NCBI GenBank assembly: GCA_937893835.1
Contig: CALCSS010000078.1
Coordinates: 1-30,755 of the forward strand
Direction: 5' to 3'
DNA from: an uncultured Fidelibacterota bacterium
Lineage (GTDB): Bacteria; Fidelibacterota; Marinisomatia; Marinisomatales; UBA1611
DNA: 30,755 nucleotides
Below are positions 7,766 through 15,513 of the stretch, piece after piece; the first letter of the stretch is position 1; every line of letters starts with the position of its first letter. The notes under the pieces are model-generated. The model saw nothing but the letters and a program-made list of their open reading frames with translations. It made no database searches and was not told the origin of the DNA. Position numbers and translations under genes: made by a program.

Positions 7766-9187
7766 ATGTCAATTAAGGACCTAGGAAAACAATCAATGAT
7801 CTATGGTATTGGCCATGTTATGGCCAGGTTGATCACATTTTTATTACTTCCATTATATACTCATACATTCACACAGGATGAATATGGAGCGCTGTCATTG
7901 GCCTATGCGTTTATGGGTTTTGCATTGATCATCTATAGATACGGAATGGACACTGCTCTGATGAAATATTCAGTGCAAAAATCAGGTCAAGAACGGAATA
8001 AATACATAACGATTATCATTGGCTCTCAATTAATTACCGGTATTTTATTCACATCCATACTTTATGCGACCAGAGAATACACAGCGGAGTATGTACTTGG
8101 AGTAGATAGACCAGATTGGATGGTTTATTTATCAGTGATTCTCTTTTTTGATTCAATGTGGAATCTTCCACTTCTTATATTGAGATCAGAAGAGAAAGCG
8201 GGCCCATATATTGGTTTCAGTCTTTTAAATGTTTTTTTGACCATGTTTTTGAATATCATTTTTGTTGTTTATTGGGGCCAAGGAATAGAGGGCGTTTTCA
8301 AAGCAAACATCATTGCCTCGAGTTTTGTTTTTTTTGTTTCTCTACCCATCATATTGAAGCGGATAGAATTACATTTTTTTGAAGAAGAGATATTTGTCAA
8401 GGTATTCAAATTTGCATTGCCCTTCCTACCAGCTGGAATATTTACAATGATAATGGAATTGTCAGATAGGTATCTTTTGGAGTTCTACCTTGGGGCAGCA
8501 GATGTGGGTCTTTATTCTGCTGGTAAAAAGATGGGCATGCTTGGTCTTACTGTTGTGATGGGGTTTAATATGGGATGGACTCCATACTTTTTAAAACGTG
8601 GGAAGGAAATGGGTGCAAAAACCGAATTTTCAAAAATTACGACACTGTTTCTGGGTATTATGGGTTATGTGACGCTACTTGTCAGTATTTGGATATCCCA
8701 CATAATGAGGATGTCTATTGGCGGTAAGACATTGATAGGTTCTGAGTTTTGGGGTTGTGAGCCTGTTGTCAGTACTATCCTTGTAGGCTATTTCTTTTTT
8801 GGTACCTATGTAATACAGTTACCGGGAGTGTATATTAAAGAAATCACTACCTGGGTCCCACTTTTTCGAATCAGTGGAGCATTATCTTTGATAGTGTGTA
8901 GTGTGATTTTAATACCACAGGTTGGATTTATGGGCGCTGCCCACGCTGTAGTTTTGGCATTTATTGTCATGAGTCTAGCAATTTATTTCAAAACACATAG
9001 AGTGTACCCAATATCGTATAACTGGAGAGGTGTTTTTTATCCAATTTTTTTTCTATTATTAATTCAATTTGATATTGATGGTTTAACTCCAAAGCTTTTC
9101 ATTTCTATATTATATCCGATACTTTGGTATGGGATTGCCATTACCAAAGACGAAAAAGATGGATTAAAAAGGCTGATCAAGTGGTAG
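7766..9187 (+). CDS. Wzx-like polysaccharide flippase (MOP superfamily)
   Basis: The 473-residue protein is hydrophobic throughout, with about 12-14 predicted helices. It starts with the typical oligosaccharide-flippase opening (DLGKQSMIYGIGHVMARLIT, then LLPLYTHTFTQDEYG). It should move undecaprenyl-linked oligosaccharide from the cytoplasmic to the periplasmic face of the inner membrane. Its ends overlap or nearly touch its neighbours: 6 nt after the acyltransferase, and a 7-nt overlap (GTGGTAG) with the next glycosyltransferase. That places it in one transcript with the glycan genes. Wzx proteins are too divergent to name the substrate. Confidence 0.88.
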   Translation: MSIKDLGKQSMIYGIGHVMARLITFLLLPLYTHTFTQDEYGALSLAYAFMGFALIIYRYGMDTALMKYSVQKSGQERNKYITIIIGSQLITGILFTSILYATREYTAEYVLGVDRPDWMVYLSVILFFDSMWNLPLLILRSEEKAGPYIGFSLLNVFLTMFLNIIFVVYWGQGIEGVFKANIIASSFVFFVSLPIILKRIELHFFEEEIFVKVFKFALPFLPAGIFTMIMELSDRYLLEFYLGAADVGLYSAGKKMGMLGLTVVMGFNMGWTPYFLKRGKEMGAKTEFSKITTLFLGIMGYVTLLVSIWISHIMRMSIGGKTLIGSEFWGCEPVVSTILVGYFFFGTYVIQLPGVYIKEITTWVPLFRISGALSLIVCSVILIPQVGFMGAAHAVVLAFIVMSLAIYFKTHRVYPISYNWRGVFYPIFFLLLIQFDIDGLTPKLFISILYPILWYGIAITKDEKDGLKRLIKW

Positions 9188-10287
9188 TCATCGTTTCTTG
9201 CCATCATTTTCCCGATGATGAGAGGATTTACCATAAACAAATCAAATCACTTTTGGATGCGGATTTTAGTGTTTTATACTTTACCAGATCTAGCTCTAGC
9301 GTTAATCTATCTGATAGATCACTTATCCATGAAAATTTCAGCATTAACACCGATTTAAACACTTTCATTAAAGGGGTTTTTGACTTTCTAAGATTGCGAT
9401 CAGATATTAAATATGTCCAAATTCATGAAACGGATCTACTGCCCCTGCTAAAGAAAATAAAAGAGTTTTTTCCAGGTATCTACAGTGTTTATGATGTGCA
9501 TGAAAACATGGAGGCTTTATATAGAACCTTCTCAAATCGAATTAAACCCATAAAAGAGATTTTAATTAAAGTGCGCAATTTCAATGAAAATAGATATTTG
9601 AAATATGTGGATCAAATTATTATTGCCAATCCACCTATGTATAATGATCCATATGAAAATAAGCCGACCAGAATAGTTGAAAATTTTCCAAAGATAGGCT
9701 ATCTAGATACATCAATAAACAACAAGGATAGGAAAAAGGATTCAATTATATACCATGGCCACCTTGCATCGGAAAGAGGGATAAAAGACCTCATAAATGC
9801 AATGAAATATGTTAAGTCTTCAATACCCTCGGCATCTCTTAGTCTTGTAGGCACGTTTAGGACAAAGGAATTTGAAAATGAGATCAATGATTTAATTAAA
9901 GAATTAGCTCTAAATAGTTCAATCCATGTTCTAGGTCAGGTTCCACACTCTGAAATATGGGAGATCATAAAGAGTCACAGTATTGGAGTGATCCCATTTC
10001 GAAGGACGCCCCTAACAGAAGAGAATACCCCAACAAAACTTTTTGAAATGATGATCTGTGGATTAGAGATCGTTATAACAAAATTGCCCCCAGCACAATA
10101 CTTTTTAGAAGATTCTGTCCACTGGTGTGAGCCCAATAATATCCAGTCTATTGCAAGTTCAATTATAGACGCATATAATACTCAAGATGATTTAACAAAT
10201 ATCCAAAAAAATCAAGATTTGATTGAAAAAAAATATAATTGGGAAATAAGGCAAGATAACTACCTTGCTATATTTAGAGCCCAATGA
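9181..10287 (+). CDS. GT-B glycosyltransferase, GT4-like
   Basis: This is a cytoplasmic, probably membrane-associated transferase using a nucleotide sugar to extend a surface glycan. I choose the GTG at 9181, which lies in GTGGTAG across the flippase stop and begins VVVIVSCHHFPDDERIYHKQ. That is where the Rossmann-like N-terminal strand starts. The longer ATG at 9124 would add 19 polar residues read out of frame inside the flippase gene. The C-terminal half has the GT4 pattern: IIYHGHLASERGIKDLINA, then SLVGTF, VLGQVPHSEI and GVIPFRRTPLTEENTPTKLF followed by E-M-M, the usual E-x7-E region. Its stop overlaps the next gene by 4 nt (ATGA). Confidence 0.85.
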   Translation: MVVIVSCHHFPDDERIYHKQIKSLLDADFSVLYFTRSSSSVNLSDRSLIHENFSINTDLNTFIKGVFDFLRLRSDIKYVQIHETDLLPLLKKIKEFFPGIYSVYDVHENMEALYRTFSNRIKPIKEILIKVRNFNENRYLKYVDQIIIANPPMYNDPYENKPTRIVENFPKIGYLDTSINNKDRKKDSIIYHGHLASERGIKDLINAMKYVKSSIPSASLSLVGTFRTKEFENEINDLIKELALNSSIHVLGQVPHSEIWEIIKSHSIGVIPFRRTPLTEENTPTKLFEMMICGLEIVITKLPPAQYFLEDSVHWCEPNNIQSIASSIIDAYNTQDDLTNIQKNQDLIEKKYNWEIRQDNYLAIFRAQ

Positions 10288-11372
10288 AAATATTATACAT
10301 ATCTCCAGAGAATACTGTTGGGACACTGACCCTATGGAAAAAGGAACATATTTCACGAGGGAATCAATGTCGTACGATCACCTTTTTTCGTTCTCCAAAA
10401 AATTTTGAGGAAGATATTTGTTTGGACTTGCCATTTAATTTCACTAACCCAACAATGTCCAAAATTAGAAATCTGATATATAGGTCATATCGTGGAAGTG
10501 ATGGATATTTTAAAGTAAAGGAAGGATATCCTCCATGTTGGAAGCCTGAGGGCCTATTGGACCATGCCTTCTTAAGGTTCAAAGATTGGATATGGAAGTC
10601 TACAATTGATAGTACTATCAAGGAATACAATCTGTTTGATTTTGATGTATATCATTTTGAAAGTGGAATGGATTTTTTAAAAAATGAAGATTTTGTGAAA
10701 AAGTTAGATCAATTGGGCAAAAAGATCATATGTCATTATCATGGTGAGGACTTGAGGAGTCGTGGGGTAATGCCAGTTATAGATAAGGTCTCTGATCTTA
10801 ATCTTACAAATGAGGTTGACCTATTAAAGAAACATCCAAACATTGAATATCTCTTTTTACCATACGACACATCTATTTTTAATCCAAAAGATGGTCTTAA
10901 TGACCTACTAACCATATCACACGCACCCACCAACAGGTTCTATAAGGGCAGTGAGAAAATAATTAGTATATGTAAAAAGTTTCAAGAACAGGGCAAAATA
11001 AAGTTTGACCTAATTGAGAATCAACCTCACTCATTGGCACTAGAACGAAAATCAAGATCTGACATATTCATTGACCAAATTGGGAATAAGGGTGGATGGG
11101 GGTATGGTATGAACTCTGTTGAGTCACTATCTATGGGTATTTGTACCCTAACTGAAATGAATGATGTATATAGTGCTTTTGTTCCAGATCATCCATTTGT
11201 TAATGTGAATGAGCATACATTAGAAAATGAAATCAATGAATTAATAACGAATCGTGATTCAATACTAAAGAAAAATCAAGAAGGTAGGCAGTGGGTGCAG
11301 AAACACCATGATATAAAGCAGGTATCTGATGTGCTTTATGATTATTATGAAAAAATTGGACTTTCGTGCTAG
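10284..11372 (+). CDS. Putative GT-B glycosyltransferase
   Basis: The 362-residue protein has a GT-B layout: an N-terminal Rossmann start (MKILYISPENTVGTLTLWKK), an acceptor-side loop HYHGEDLRSRG, and a linker with YLFLPYDTSIFNP. A donor-side half follows with the pattern SDIFIDQIGNKGGWGYGMNS and a conserved E at VESLSMG. This resembles family-4/1 transferases but is more divergent than its upstream neighbour. It overlaps that gene by 4 nt and the next by 7 nt (GTGCTAG), so it belongs to the same operon. Donor and acceptor are unknown. Confidence 0.75.
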   Translation: MKILYISPENTVGTLTLWKKEHISRGNQCRTITFFRSPKNFEEDICLDLPFNFTNPTMSKIRNLIYRSYRGSDGYFKVKEGYPPCWKPEGLLDHAFLRFKDWIWKSTIDSTIKEYNLFDFDVYHFESGMDFLKNEDFVKKLDQLGKKIICHYHGEDLRSRGVMPVIDKVSDLNLTNEVDLLKKHPNIEYLFLPYDTSIFNPKDGLNDLLTISHAPTNRFYKGSEKIISICKKFQEQGKIKFDLIENQPHSLALERKSRSDIFIDQIGNKGGWGYGMNSVESLSMGICTLTEMNDVYSAFVPDHPFVNVNEHTLENEINELITNRDSILKKNQEGRQWVQKHHDIKQVSDVLYDYYEKIGLSC

Positions 11373-12457
11373 TCCAAGGGGTATATAATAAAAAAATTAT
11401 TTTTTGGTCTCAGATATTTAGTTCTCTGTTTTACCCTTATTTTAAAATAATTAATTATTTTAGACCGATTTTTGATTTAGACAGCCTTGAAATCAAGACA
11501 ATTCTTGTTACTGAATACCATAGGATTGGGGATGTATTAATTATTGAACCAGTTTTAAGAAGTATTAAAAAAAAATATCCCAATGCTCACTTAATTCTTA
11601 TCTGTAATGAAAATGTGGAAAACCTAGCTAGGTACCTTGGCCTTGCGGATGAGGTTATCCCAATTAACGCCCCATGGACCAACTGGAGTTGGTCCGTTTT
11701 AAAATGGTGGAGAGTACGTTCTTTCGCTAAACAACTGTCCAGTCGACAAATTGATCTAGCTTTTGATTTTAAGGGAGACCTTAGAAATGGATGGTTTTTA
11801 TGGTTAACCTATCCAAAGGTGAGTTTTGGTTATGATACTACAGGTGGAGGTTATTTTTTTACAAATCCTATAAAAATGAACCAAGGCCTGCACCAACTTG
11901 ATCGCGCAGAAAAAATGGTATCCAAGATTGGTTGCCAATTAGTCGACCGACAAAACACTCCACAGGGTTTGAATGATAATGGTGCAGTAGTTTTACATGT
12001 TGGAGCAACAGACCAAAGGAGATCGTGGCCAACAAAAAACTGGATCACATTAGTTGATATGCTTTCAAATAAATTTAAAACCTCCATAGTTGAGACAAAT
12101 GAATCGAAACAATTAATAGAGCAACTAAAAAAAACAAATTCACAGGTAGAATATTTTAAAGGAGACCTGATCGAATTCACAGGTTGGTTAGCCCAACAAA
12201 AGTGTCTTGTCTGTCCTGATTCTATGGCTGGTCATTTAGCTGCATATGTCCAAATACCTGTTGTTTCATTATTCGGTTCTCAAGCACCAGAATTAACATC
12301 TCCTGTTACTAATTTAGGTGTTGTAGTTAAGCCTGAAAGGCCCTGCGACCATAAAAGTAATCATTGGAGACTTTGTAGAAAGTGTATGGAATCCATATCG
12401 CCATTAACAGTATATGGTGTCATTTACAATCATATTGACAAAGAAATTGATAAATAA
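11366..12457 (+). CDS. Heptosyltransferase-like glycosyltransferase (GT9)
   Basis: The 363-residue protein matches the ADP-heptose:LPS heptosyltransferase family. The N-terminal block is ILVTEYHRIGDVLIIEPVLR, then KKYPNAHLILICNENV. The C-terminal block has VVLHVGATDQRRSWPTKNW, CLVCPDSMAGHLAAYVQIPV and SLFGSQAPELTSP. It ends with four cysteines (C343-x11-C355-x2-C358 plus others nearby, counted approximately) that could bind metal. Translation begins at a GTG in GTGCTAG over the stop of the previous gene. It suggests an LPS- or lipid-linked heteroglycan with heptose or a similar sugar. It closes the glycan operon; its last codons carry the -35 element of the downstream promoter. Confidence 0.87.
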   Translation: MLVQGVYNKKIIFWSQIFSSLFYPYFKIINYFRPIFDLDSLEIKTILVTEYHRIGDVLIIEPVLRSIKKKYPNAHLILICNENVENLARYLGLADEVIPINAPWTNWSWSVLKWWRVRSFAKQLSSRQIDLAFDFKGDLRNGWFLWLTYPKVSFGYDTTGGGYFFTNPIKMNQGLHQLDRAEKMVSKIGCQLVDRQNTPQGLNDNGAVVLHVGATDQRRSWPTKNWITLVDMLSNKFKTSIVETNESKQLIEQLKKTNSQVEYFKGDLIEFTGWLAQQKCLVCPDSMAGHLAAYVQIPVVSLFGSQAPELTSPVTNLGVVVKPERPCDHKSNHWRLCRKCMESISPLTVYGVIYNHIDKEIDK

Positions 12458-12464
12458 ATATAAA
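12435..12464 (+). promoter_or_regulatory. Near-consensus sigma-70-type promoter for the small-membrane-protein cassette
   Basis: A perfect TTGACA at 12435-12440, an 18-bp spacer, and TATAAA at 12459-12464 sit over the end of the GT9 gene. The start point would be near 12471, giving a leader of about 150 nt before the first small gene. This is the best promoter-like sequence I see in the window. Confidence 0.6.
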
Positions 12465-12497
12465 TATTGTAAATAACTGCATTATTAGTAAATTCGG

Positions 12498-12561
12498 TCA
12501 ATGAAAAAGATTAGCCCTGATTTTCACAGTAGACTATCATTCGCTAATCGGGTTTCATTGA
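12498..12561 (+). promoter_or_regulatory. Long hairpin in the 5' leader of the small-membrane-protein cassette
   Basis: TCAATGAAA (12498-12506) is the exact reverse complement of TTTCATTGA (12553-12561). Inside it, GATTAGC (12509-12515) pairs exactly with GCTAATC (12543-12549), and TGAT/ATCA can add a third short helix. The internal loop is AA against GGG. There is no T-run after it, so it is not an intrinsic terminator. The 3' arm can instead pair downstream: GGGTTTC (12550-12556) with GGAACCC (12584-12590), 7 bp with one G-U. A mutually exclusive switch is therefore possible. It could be a riboregulatory leader, an mRNA-stabilising 5' structure or a small RNA. Confidence 0.55.
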
Positions 12562-12608
12562 TAAAAGGGTCTGGATATAATCTGGAACCCTAACCAAAGA
12601 ACCAAACC

Positions 12609-12616
12609 AAGGAGGT
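12609..12616 (+). promoter_or_regulatory. Strong Shine-Dalgarno of first small membrane protein
   Basis: AAGGAGGT, 6 nt before the ATG at 12623, is a full consensus ribosome-binding site in an A/C-rich unstructured stretch. Nearly all other genes here lack one, which argues that this tiny gene is real and highly translated. Confidence 0.85.
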
Positions 12617-12622
12617 ATCGGC

Positions 12623-12832
12623 ATGGCTGATGTCAACTCAACCGTACAAAACGCAGCATCTGGAGTAGTTGGAGTAATTAAAGCACTCATAGTTCTGTTT
12701 GTTTTCGTTAATATAGTATATTCCACGGGTTTTGACCCAATTGGTGGGATTGTAGATCTAGTAAATACATTTCTAGATGGCGGATTTGCGGGCCTACTCG
12801 CTTTGCTGGTTTTTCTCTCGTTTCTGGGCTAA
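12623..12832 (+). CDS. Small two-helix membrane protein A, unknown function
   Basis: I do not recognise this 69-residue protein. It has a short polar N-terminus (MADVNSTVQNAASG), a first hydrophobic helix (about residues 15-33), an amphipathic stretch with GFDPIGGIVDLVNTFLDGG, and a second hydrophobic helix (about 54-69) with no charged tail. It aligns without gaps to the next small protein with identical residue numbering: 14 of 39 positions are identical between residues 19 and 57, including K20, F50, D52 and the block GFAG at 54-57. Reality is supported by a consensus Shine-Dalgarno, a strong upstream promoter and a terminator 17 nt after its stop. Alternatives are a structural inner-membrane peptide, a holin- or bacteriocin-like peptide, or a subunit of a small oligomeric channel. 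Confidence 0.8.
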   Translation: MADVNSTVQNAASGVVGVIKALIVLFVFVNIVYSTGFDPIGGIVDLVNTFLDGGFAGLLALLVFLSFLG

Positions 12833-12849
12833 TAATACAGGATACAGTA

Positions 12850-12876
12850 GAAAGGTCAATAAATGACCTTTCTTTT
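12850..12876 (+). terminator. Intrinsic terminator/attenuator between the two small genes
   Basis: GAAAGGTCA (12850-12858) pairs perfectly with TGACCTTTC (12864-12872) around a 5-nt loop, followed by TTTT. It ends 9 nt before the Shine-Dalgarno of the second gene. It should end a share of transcripts, so the first protein would be made in excess, or stabilise the upstream mRNA end. Confidence 0.75.
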
Positions 12877-12885
12877 CCTGACAAC

Positions 12886-12891
12886 AGGAGG
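12886..12891 (+). promoter_or_regulatory. Strong Shine-Dalgarno of second small membrane protein
   Basis: AGGAGG with 5 nt to the ATG at 12897. It is placed just past the terminator hairpin, so ribosome loading on the second gene does not depend on coupling to the first. Confidence 0.85.
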
Positions 12892-12896
12892 AAACT

Positions 12897-13112
12897 ATGC
12901 TGAAAGGCTTGCAACAACTAAATGAATGGCTAGGACAACTGACAGATCTTGCCAAGATGTTGGTCGTCATTGGTATAATTGTGGGAATCCTATTCGATGA
13001 CTTTTTTGGGGTCATCGCTGGATTGGGACGAATAATGTCACAATTTGGAGATGCAGGATTCGCTGGGATTTTGTCATTGGCGATTCTAGTAATGTGGTAC
13101 GACAAAAAATAG
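12897..13112 (+). CDS. Small two-helix membrane protein B, paralogue of A, unknown function
   Basis: This 71-residue protein has a more amphipathic N-terminus (MLKGLQQLNEWLGQLTDLAK), a hydrophobic helix (about 21-33), a short acidic turn (DDFF), and a glycine-bearing segment (GVIAGLGRIMSQFGD). It then repeats the GFAG block at 54-57 found in protein A, followed by a second helix and a charged tail (WYDKK). The ungapped alignment with protein A from K20 to G57 indicates tandem duplication followed by divergence; the first half differs most. It has its own Shine-Dalgarno and terminator. A and B probably form a hetero-oligomer or play matched roles in the inner membrane, which is inference. Confidence 0.8.
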   Translation: MLKGLQQLNEWLGQLTDLAKMLVVIGIIVGILFDDFFGVIAGLGRIMSQFGDAGFAGILSLAILVMWYDKK

Positions 13113-13130
13113 TACGAAATTAAAATCCGG

Positions 13131-13164
13131 GATTACGCCCCAGAAATGGGGCGTAATCGTTTTT
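13131..13164 (+). terminator. Strong intrinsic terminator after small membrane protein B
   Basis: GATTACGCCCC (13131-13141) pairs perfectly with GGGGCGTAATC (13148-13158) around a 6-nt loop, an 11-bp stem with four consecutive G-C pairs at the loop, followed by GTTTTT. It closes the cassette and insulates the amidase gene. Confidence 0.92.
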
Positions 13165-13179
13165 AGTGCCAATAGAAAA

Positions 13180-13208
13180 TTGCCATGCTTTTATAAGTGT
13201 GGTATTTT
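13180..13208 (+). promoter_or_regulatory. Possible promoter for amidase operon
   Basis: TTGCCA (13180-13185), a 17-bp spacer and TATTTT (13203-13208) would start RNA near 13215, 19 nt before the ATG. A second TATAAT at 13214-13219 lacks a matching -35. A promoter is needed here because a strong terminator lies just upstream. Confidence 0.35.
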
Positions 13209-13233
13209 TTTATTATAATTATTGACCCGATAT

Positions 13234-14700
13234 ATGAATTATAAGATCTTCCTTTTTTTTCTATTTACAATTGTTTATGGAGATATCCATGTTTTTAATA
13301 GAAGCGCAGGTACAGAATCAGAGGTAAAAACATTATCAAATGCTGGGCCGATATACATTTCTGCTAAGGATCTAGCAGGGTCTTTCACCTCTAAGATCTA
13401 TGAAAATACTGAGAGAAAGAAACTTGTTCTCTATATTTCAGGTGTCAAAGTAAAAATTTCTGGTAATAGCAGTTATATAATCATTGATGATGATGCATAT
13501 CAAATGCCTCAGGTCACAATAGTTGCGGAAAATGACCTTTACATTCCAGCCGAGTATTTTCTTGATATTTTAAAAGCTACGATACTTCCTGGTATCAACT
13601 TTGATTCAAAAAAAGAATTACTAGAGATTGATGTTATCCGATTCAACATTACCGATATAAAGATTGATGTTAAATCAAATGGTACAATTATTCATCTAAA
13701 TACAAAAAAACCTTTTTCTGAAAGAAACATAAGTTCATTTATTAATAAACACGGGTGGTACTATTTAACGATAGCTGGCGCAATTATTGATACTACAAAT
13801 ATAAATGCAGGATTAACTCGTGGAGTTGTTCGCCAAATTGAATCAGATCAAATAGGAAACACTGCACAAGTTGCATTTAAGCTCGGATCAAAAGTGATTA
13901 GCCATGAATGGTACCAAAGCCTTGACCCAAATGAGATTGTGATCACACTACGTACCCCACTAGGGCAAATTGATAGACACATAGAAGATGTTAAAGATAG
14001 ATGGAGGCTTGATACTGTCGTATTAGATGCTGGGCACGGAGGGAAGGACCCAGGATCTCAAGGTAAGTACGGAACTAAAGAGAAGGATGTGGTGCTAGAC
14101 ATTACAAAGCGCATTGGCAGGTTATTAGAAAAAGCAGGTATTAAAGTTATTTATACAAGAGACGAAGATGTATTTATACCACTTATCGAACGAACCAAAA
14201 TAGCGAATGATGCCAATGGTAAACTTTTCGTAAGTGTACACGCCAATTCAAATAAAAATAGAAAGATACAAGGATTTGAAACTTATTTGCTTCGTCCTGG
14301 TAAGAGTGAAGATGCGATAGAAGTTGCATCTAGGGAAAATGCGGTCATAAAGCTTGAAGAAAAGACAAGGCAGTATGAAAAATTGACTGGTGAAAATTTA
14401 ATTATGGCTACAATGGCACAGAGTATGTTTATGAAAGAAAGTGAGGATTTGGCCTCTATTATACAGATGGAGTTAGATAAAAGATTAAATACTCCTAATC
14501 GCGGTGTCAAACAAGCCGGATTCTATGTATTAATTGGGGCATCGATGCCCAATGTGCTAGTTGAAGTTGGATATATATCCAATCCCTCCGAAGAAAAAAA
14601 ATTAAAGCAAACCAGTCACAAGCAACAAGTTGCTGAAGCAATCTTTCAGGGTATAAAACATTTTAAACATACAAGAGAAAAAATTCTTTCTGGAGAATGA
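13234..14700 (+). CDS. N-acetylmuramoyl-L-alanine amidase (Amidase_3/AmiC type)
   Basis: This is a zinc amidase that cuts the bond between muramic acid and the stem peptide, used in cell separation. I start it at the ATG at 13234, which gives a signal peptide (MNYKIFLFFLFTIVYG); a TTG at 13222 is in frame but less likely. Residues about 20-240 form a beta-rich region like the copper-amine-oxidase-N and AMIN domains of this family. The catalytic domain starts at TVVLDAGHGGKDPGSQG. The zinc and catalytic residues are H268 (AGHGG), E283 (TKEKD), H336 (VSVHAN) and E444 (VEVGYIS). The 488-residue length and layout fit a periplasmic enzyme. murI starts 3 nt after the stop, so both serve wall metabolism. 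Confidence 0.93.
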   Translation: MNYKIFLFFLFTIVYGDIHVFNRSAGTESEVKTLSNAGPIYISAKDLAGSFTSKIYENTERKKLVLYISGVKVKISGNSSYIIIDDDAYQMPQVTIVAENDLYIPAEYFLDILKATILPGINFDSKKELLEIDVIRFNITDIKIDVKSNGTIIHLNTKKPFSERNISSFINKHGWYYLTIAGAIIDTTNINAGLTRGVVRQIESDQIGNTAQVAFKLGSKVISHEWYQSLDPNEIVITLRTPLGQIDRHIEDVKDRWRLDTVVLDAGHGGKDPGSQGKYGTKEKDVVLDITKRIGRLLEKAGIKVIYTRDEDVFIPLIERTKIANDANGKLFVSVHANSNKNRKIQGFETYLLRPGKSEDAIEVASRENAVIKLEEKTRQYEKLTGENLIMATMAQSMFMKESEDLASIIQMELDKRLNTPNRGVKQAGFYVLIGASMPNVLVEVGYISNPSEEKKLKQTSHKQQVAEAIFQGIKHFKHTREKILSGE

Positions 14701-14703
14701 TTT

Positions 14704-15513
14704 ATGGACAATAGACCCATAGGTGTTTTTGACTCAGGCGTTGGTGGACTAACCGTTGTTAATGCACTGATGCAGAGCATCTCTAACGAAACCATTTATT
14801 ATGTAGGCGATACTGCCAGGGTACCATATGGTAATAAAAGTAAAGAACGAGTCCAGCAATATTCAGAGGAGATCATAGAATGGCTAATTCAAAAAGATTG
14901 TAAAATGATAATCATTGCATGTAATACCGCATCTTCTTTAGCCATAGATTATTTAAATAGTAAATTTTCATTGCCTATTATTGGAGTCATTGACCCTGGG
15001 GTTAGTTGTGCTATTAATACAACCAAAAACCAATCCATAGGTATTATAGGAACACACGCAACCATTCAATCCGATTCATATGGTAGCAGATTAAGATCTC
15101 TTAACCCCAAATTACAGATTATGAATCAAGCCTGTCCTTTGTTTGTTCCTCTGGTTGAAGAGGGCCTGATCGAGGGAAAGATACCTACATTAATTGCCAG
15201 GTCTTATCTGACTCGTTTTACAAACACAGATGTTGATACGATTATTATGGGATGTACACACTACCCAATATTAGAAAAGATAATTCGCAATGTATTGGGT
15301 GATGAGATCAAGCTTGTCGATTCTGGAAAGGTAACAGCTGAGGTTGTGTCAAACAACTTAAAAGAAAATGGATTATTATCAGACTTGAATCATGGTGAAG
15401 TACATTCTTTTGTTACGGATTCAAAAGAATCCTTTGAGAAGATTGTCACTAGGTCTTTGTCGCCGATCTTTGATATTGCCATAAGCTCAACCAATCGAAT
15501 TGATATCAACTGA
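14704..15513 (+). CDS. murI: Glutamate racemase
   Basis: This cofactor-independent racemase makes D-glutamate for peptidoglycan. The 269-residue protein has GVFDSGVGGLTVVNAL at the start, then YVGDTARVPYGNKS. The two catalytic cysteines are C73 in ACNTASS and C184 in GCTHYP. A GGAG lies 8 nt upstream of the ATG, within the end of the amidase gene. Its last 14 nt overlap the start of folC in another frame. Confidence 0.96.
   Translation: MDNRPIGVFDSGVGGLTVVNALMQSISNETIYYVGDTARVPYGNKSKERVQQYSEEIIEWLIQKDCKMIIIACNTASSLAIDYLNSKFSLPIIGVIDPGVSCAINTTKNQSIGIIGTHATIQSDSYGSRLRSLNPKLQIMNQACPLFVPLVEEGLIEGKIPTLIARSYLTRFTNTDVDTIIMGCTHYPILEKIIRNVLGDEIKLVDSGKVTAEVVSNNLKENGLLSDLNHGEVHSFVTDSKESFEKIVTRSLSPIFDIAISSTNRIDIN

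Noticed and set aside
9124..9180. ATG at 9124 as start of the first GT4-like glycosyltransferase
   Set aside because: It would overlap the flippase by 64 nt and add a basic stretch not expected in the family. The GTG at 9181 sits in a GTGGTAG overlap and begins at the first Rossmann strand.
12576..12581. Perfect TATAAT in the leader of the small-protein cassette
   Set aside because: No acceptable -35 lies 16-18 bp upstream (TTTCAT at 17 bp; TTGATA only 12 bp away). The TTGACA-18-TATAAA pair upstream is a better promoter, though a second start here cannot be excluded.
12708..13105. Open frames on the reverse strand across the two small membrane genes
   Set aside because: They run through both terminator hairpins' region and across the intergenic gap, have no ribosome-binding site, and are explained as antisense of the real small genes, which have consensus Shine-Dalgarno sites.
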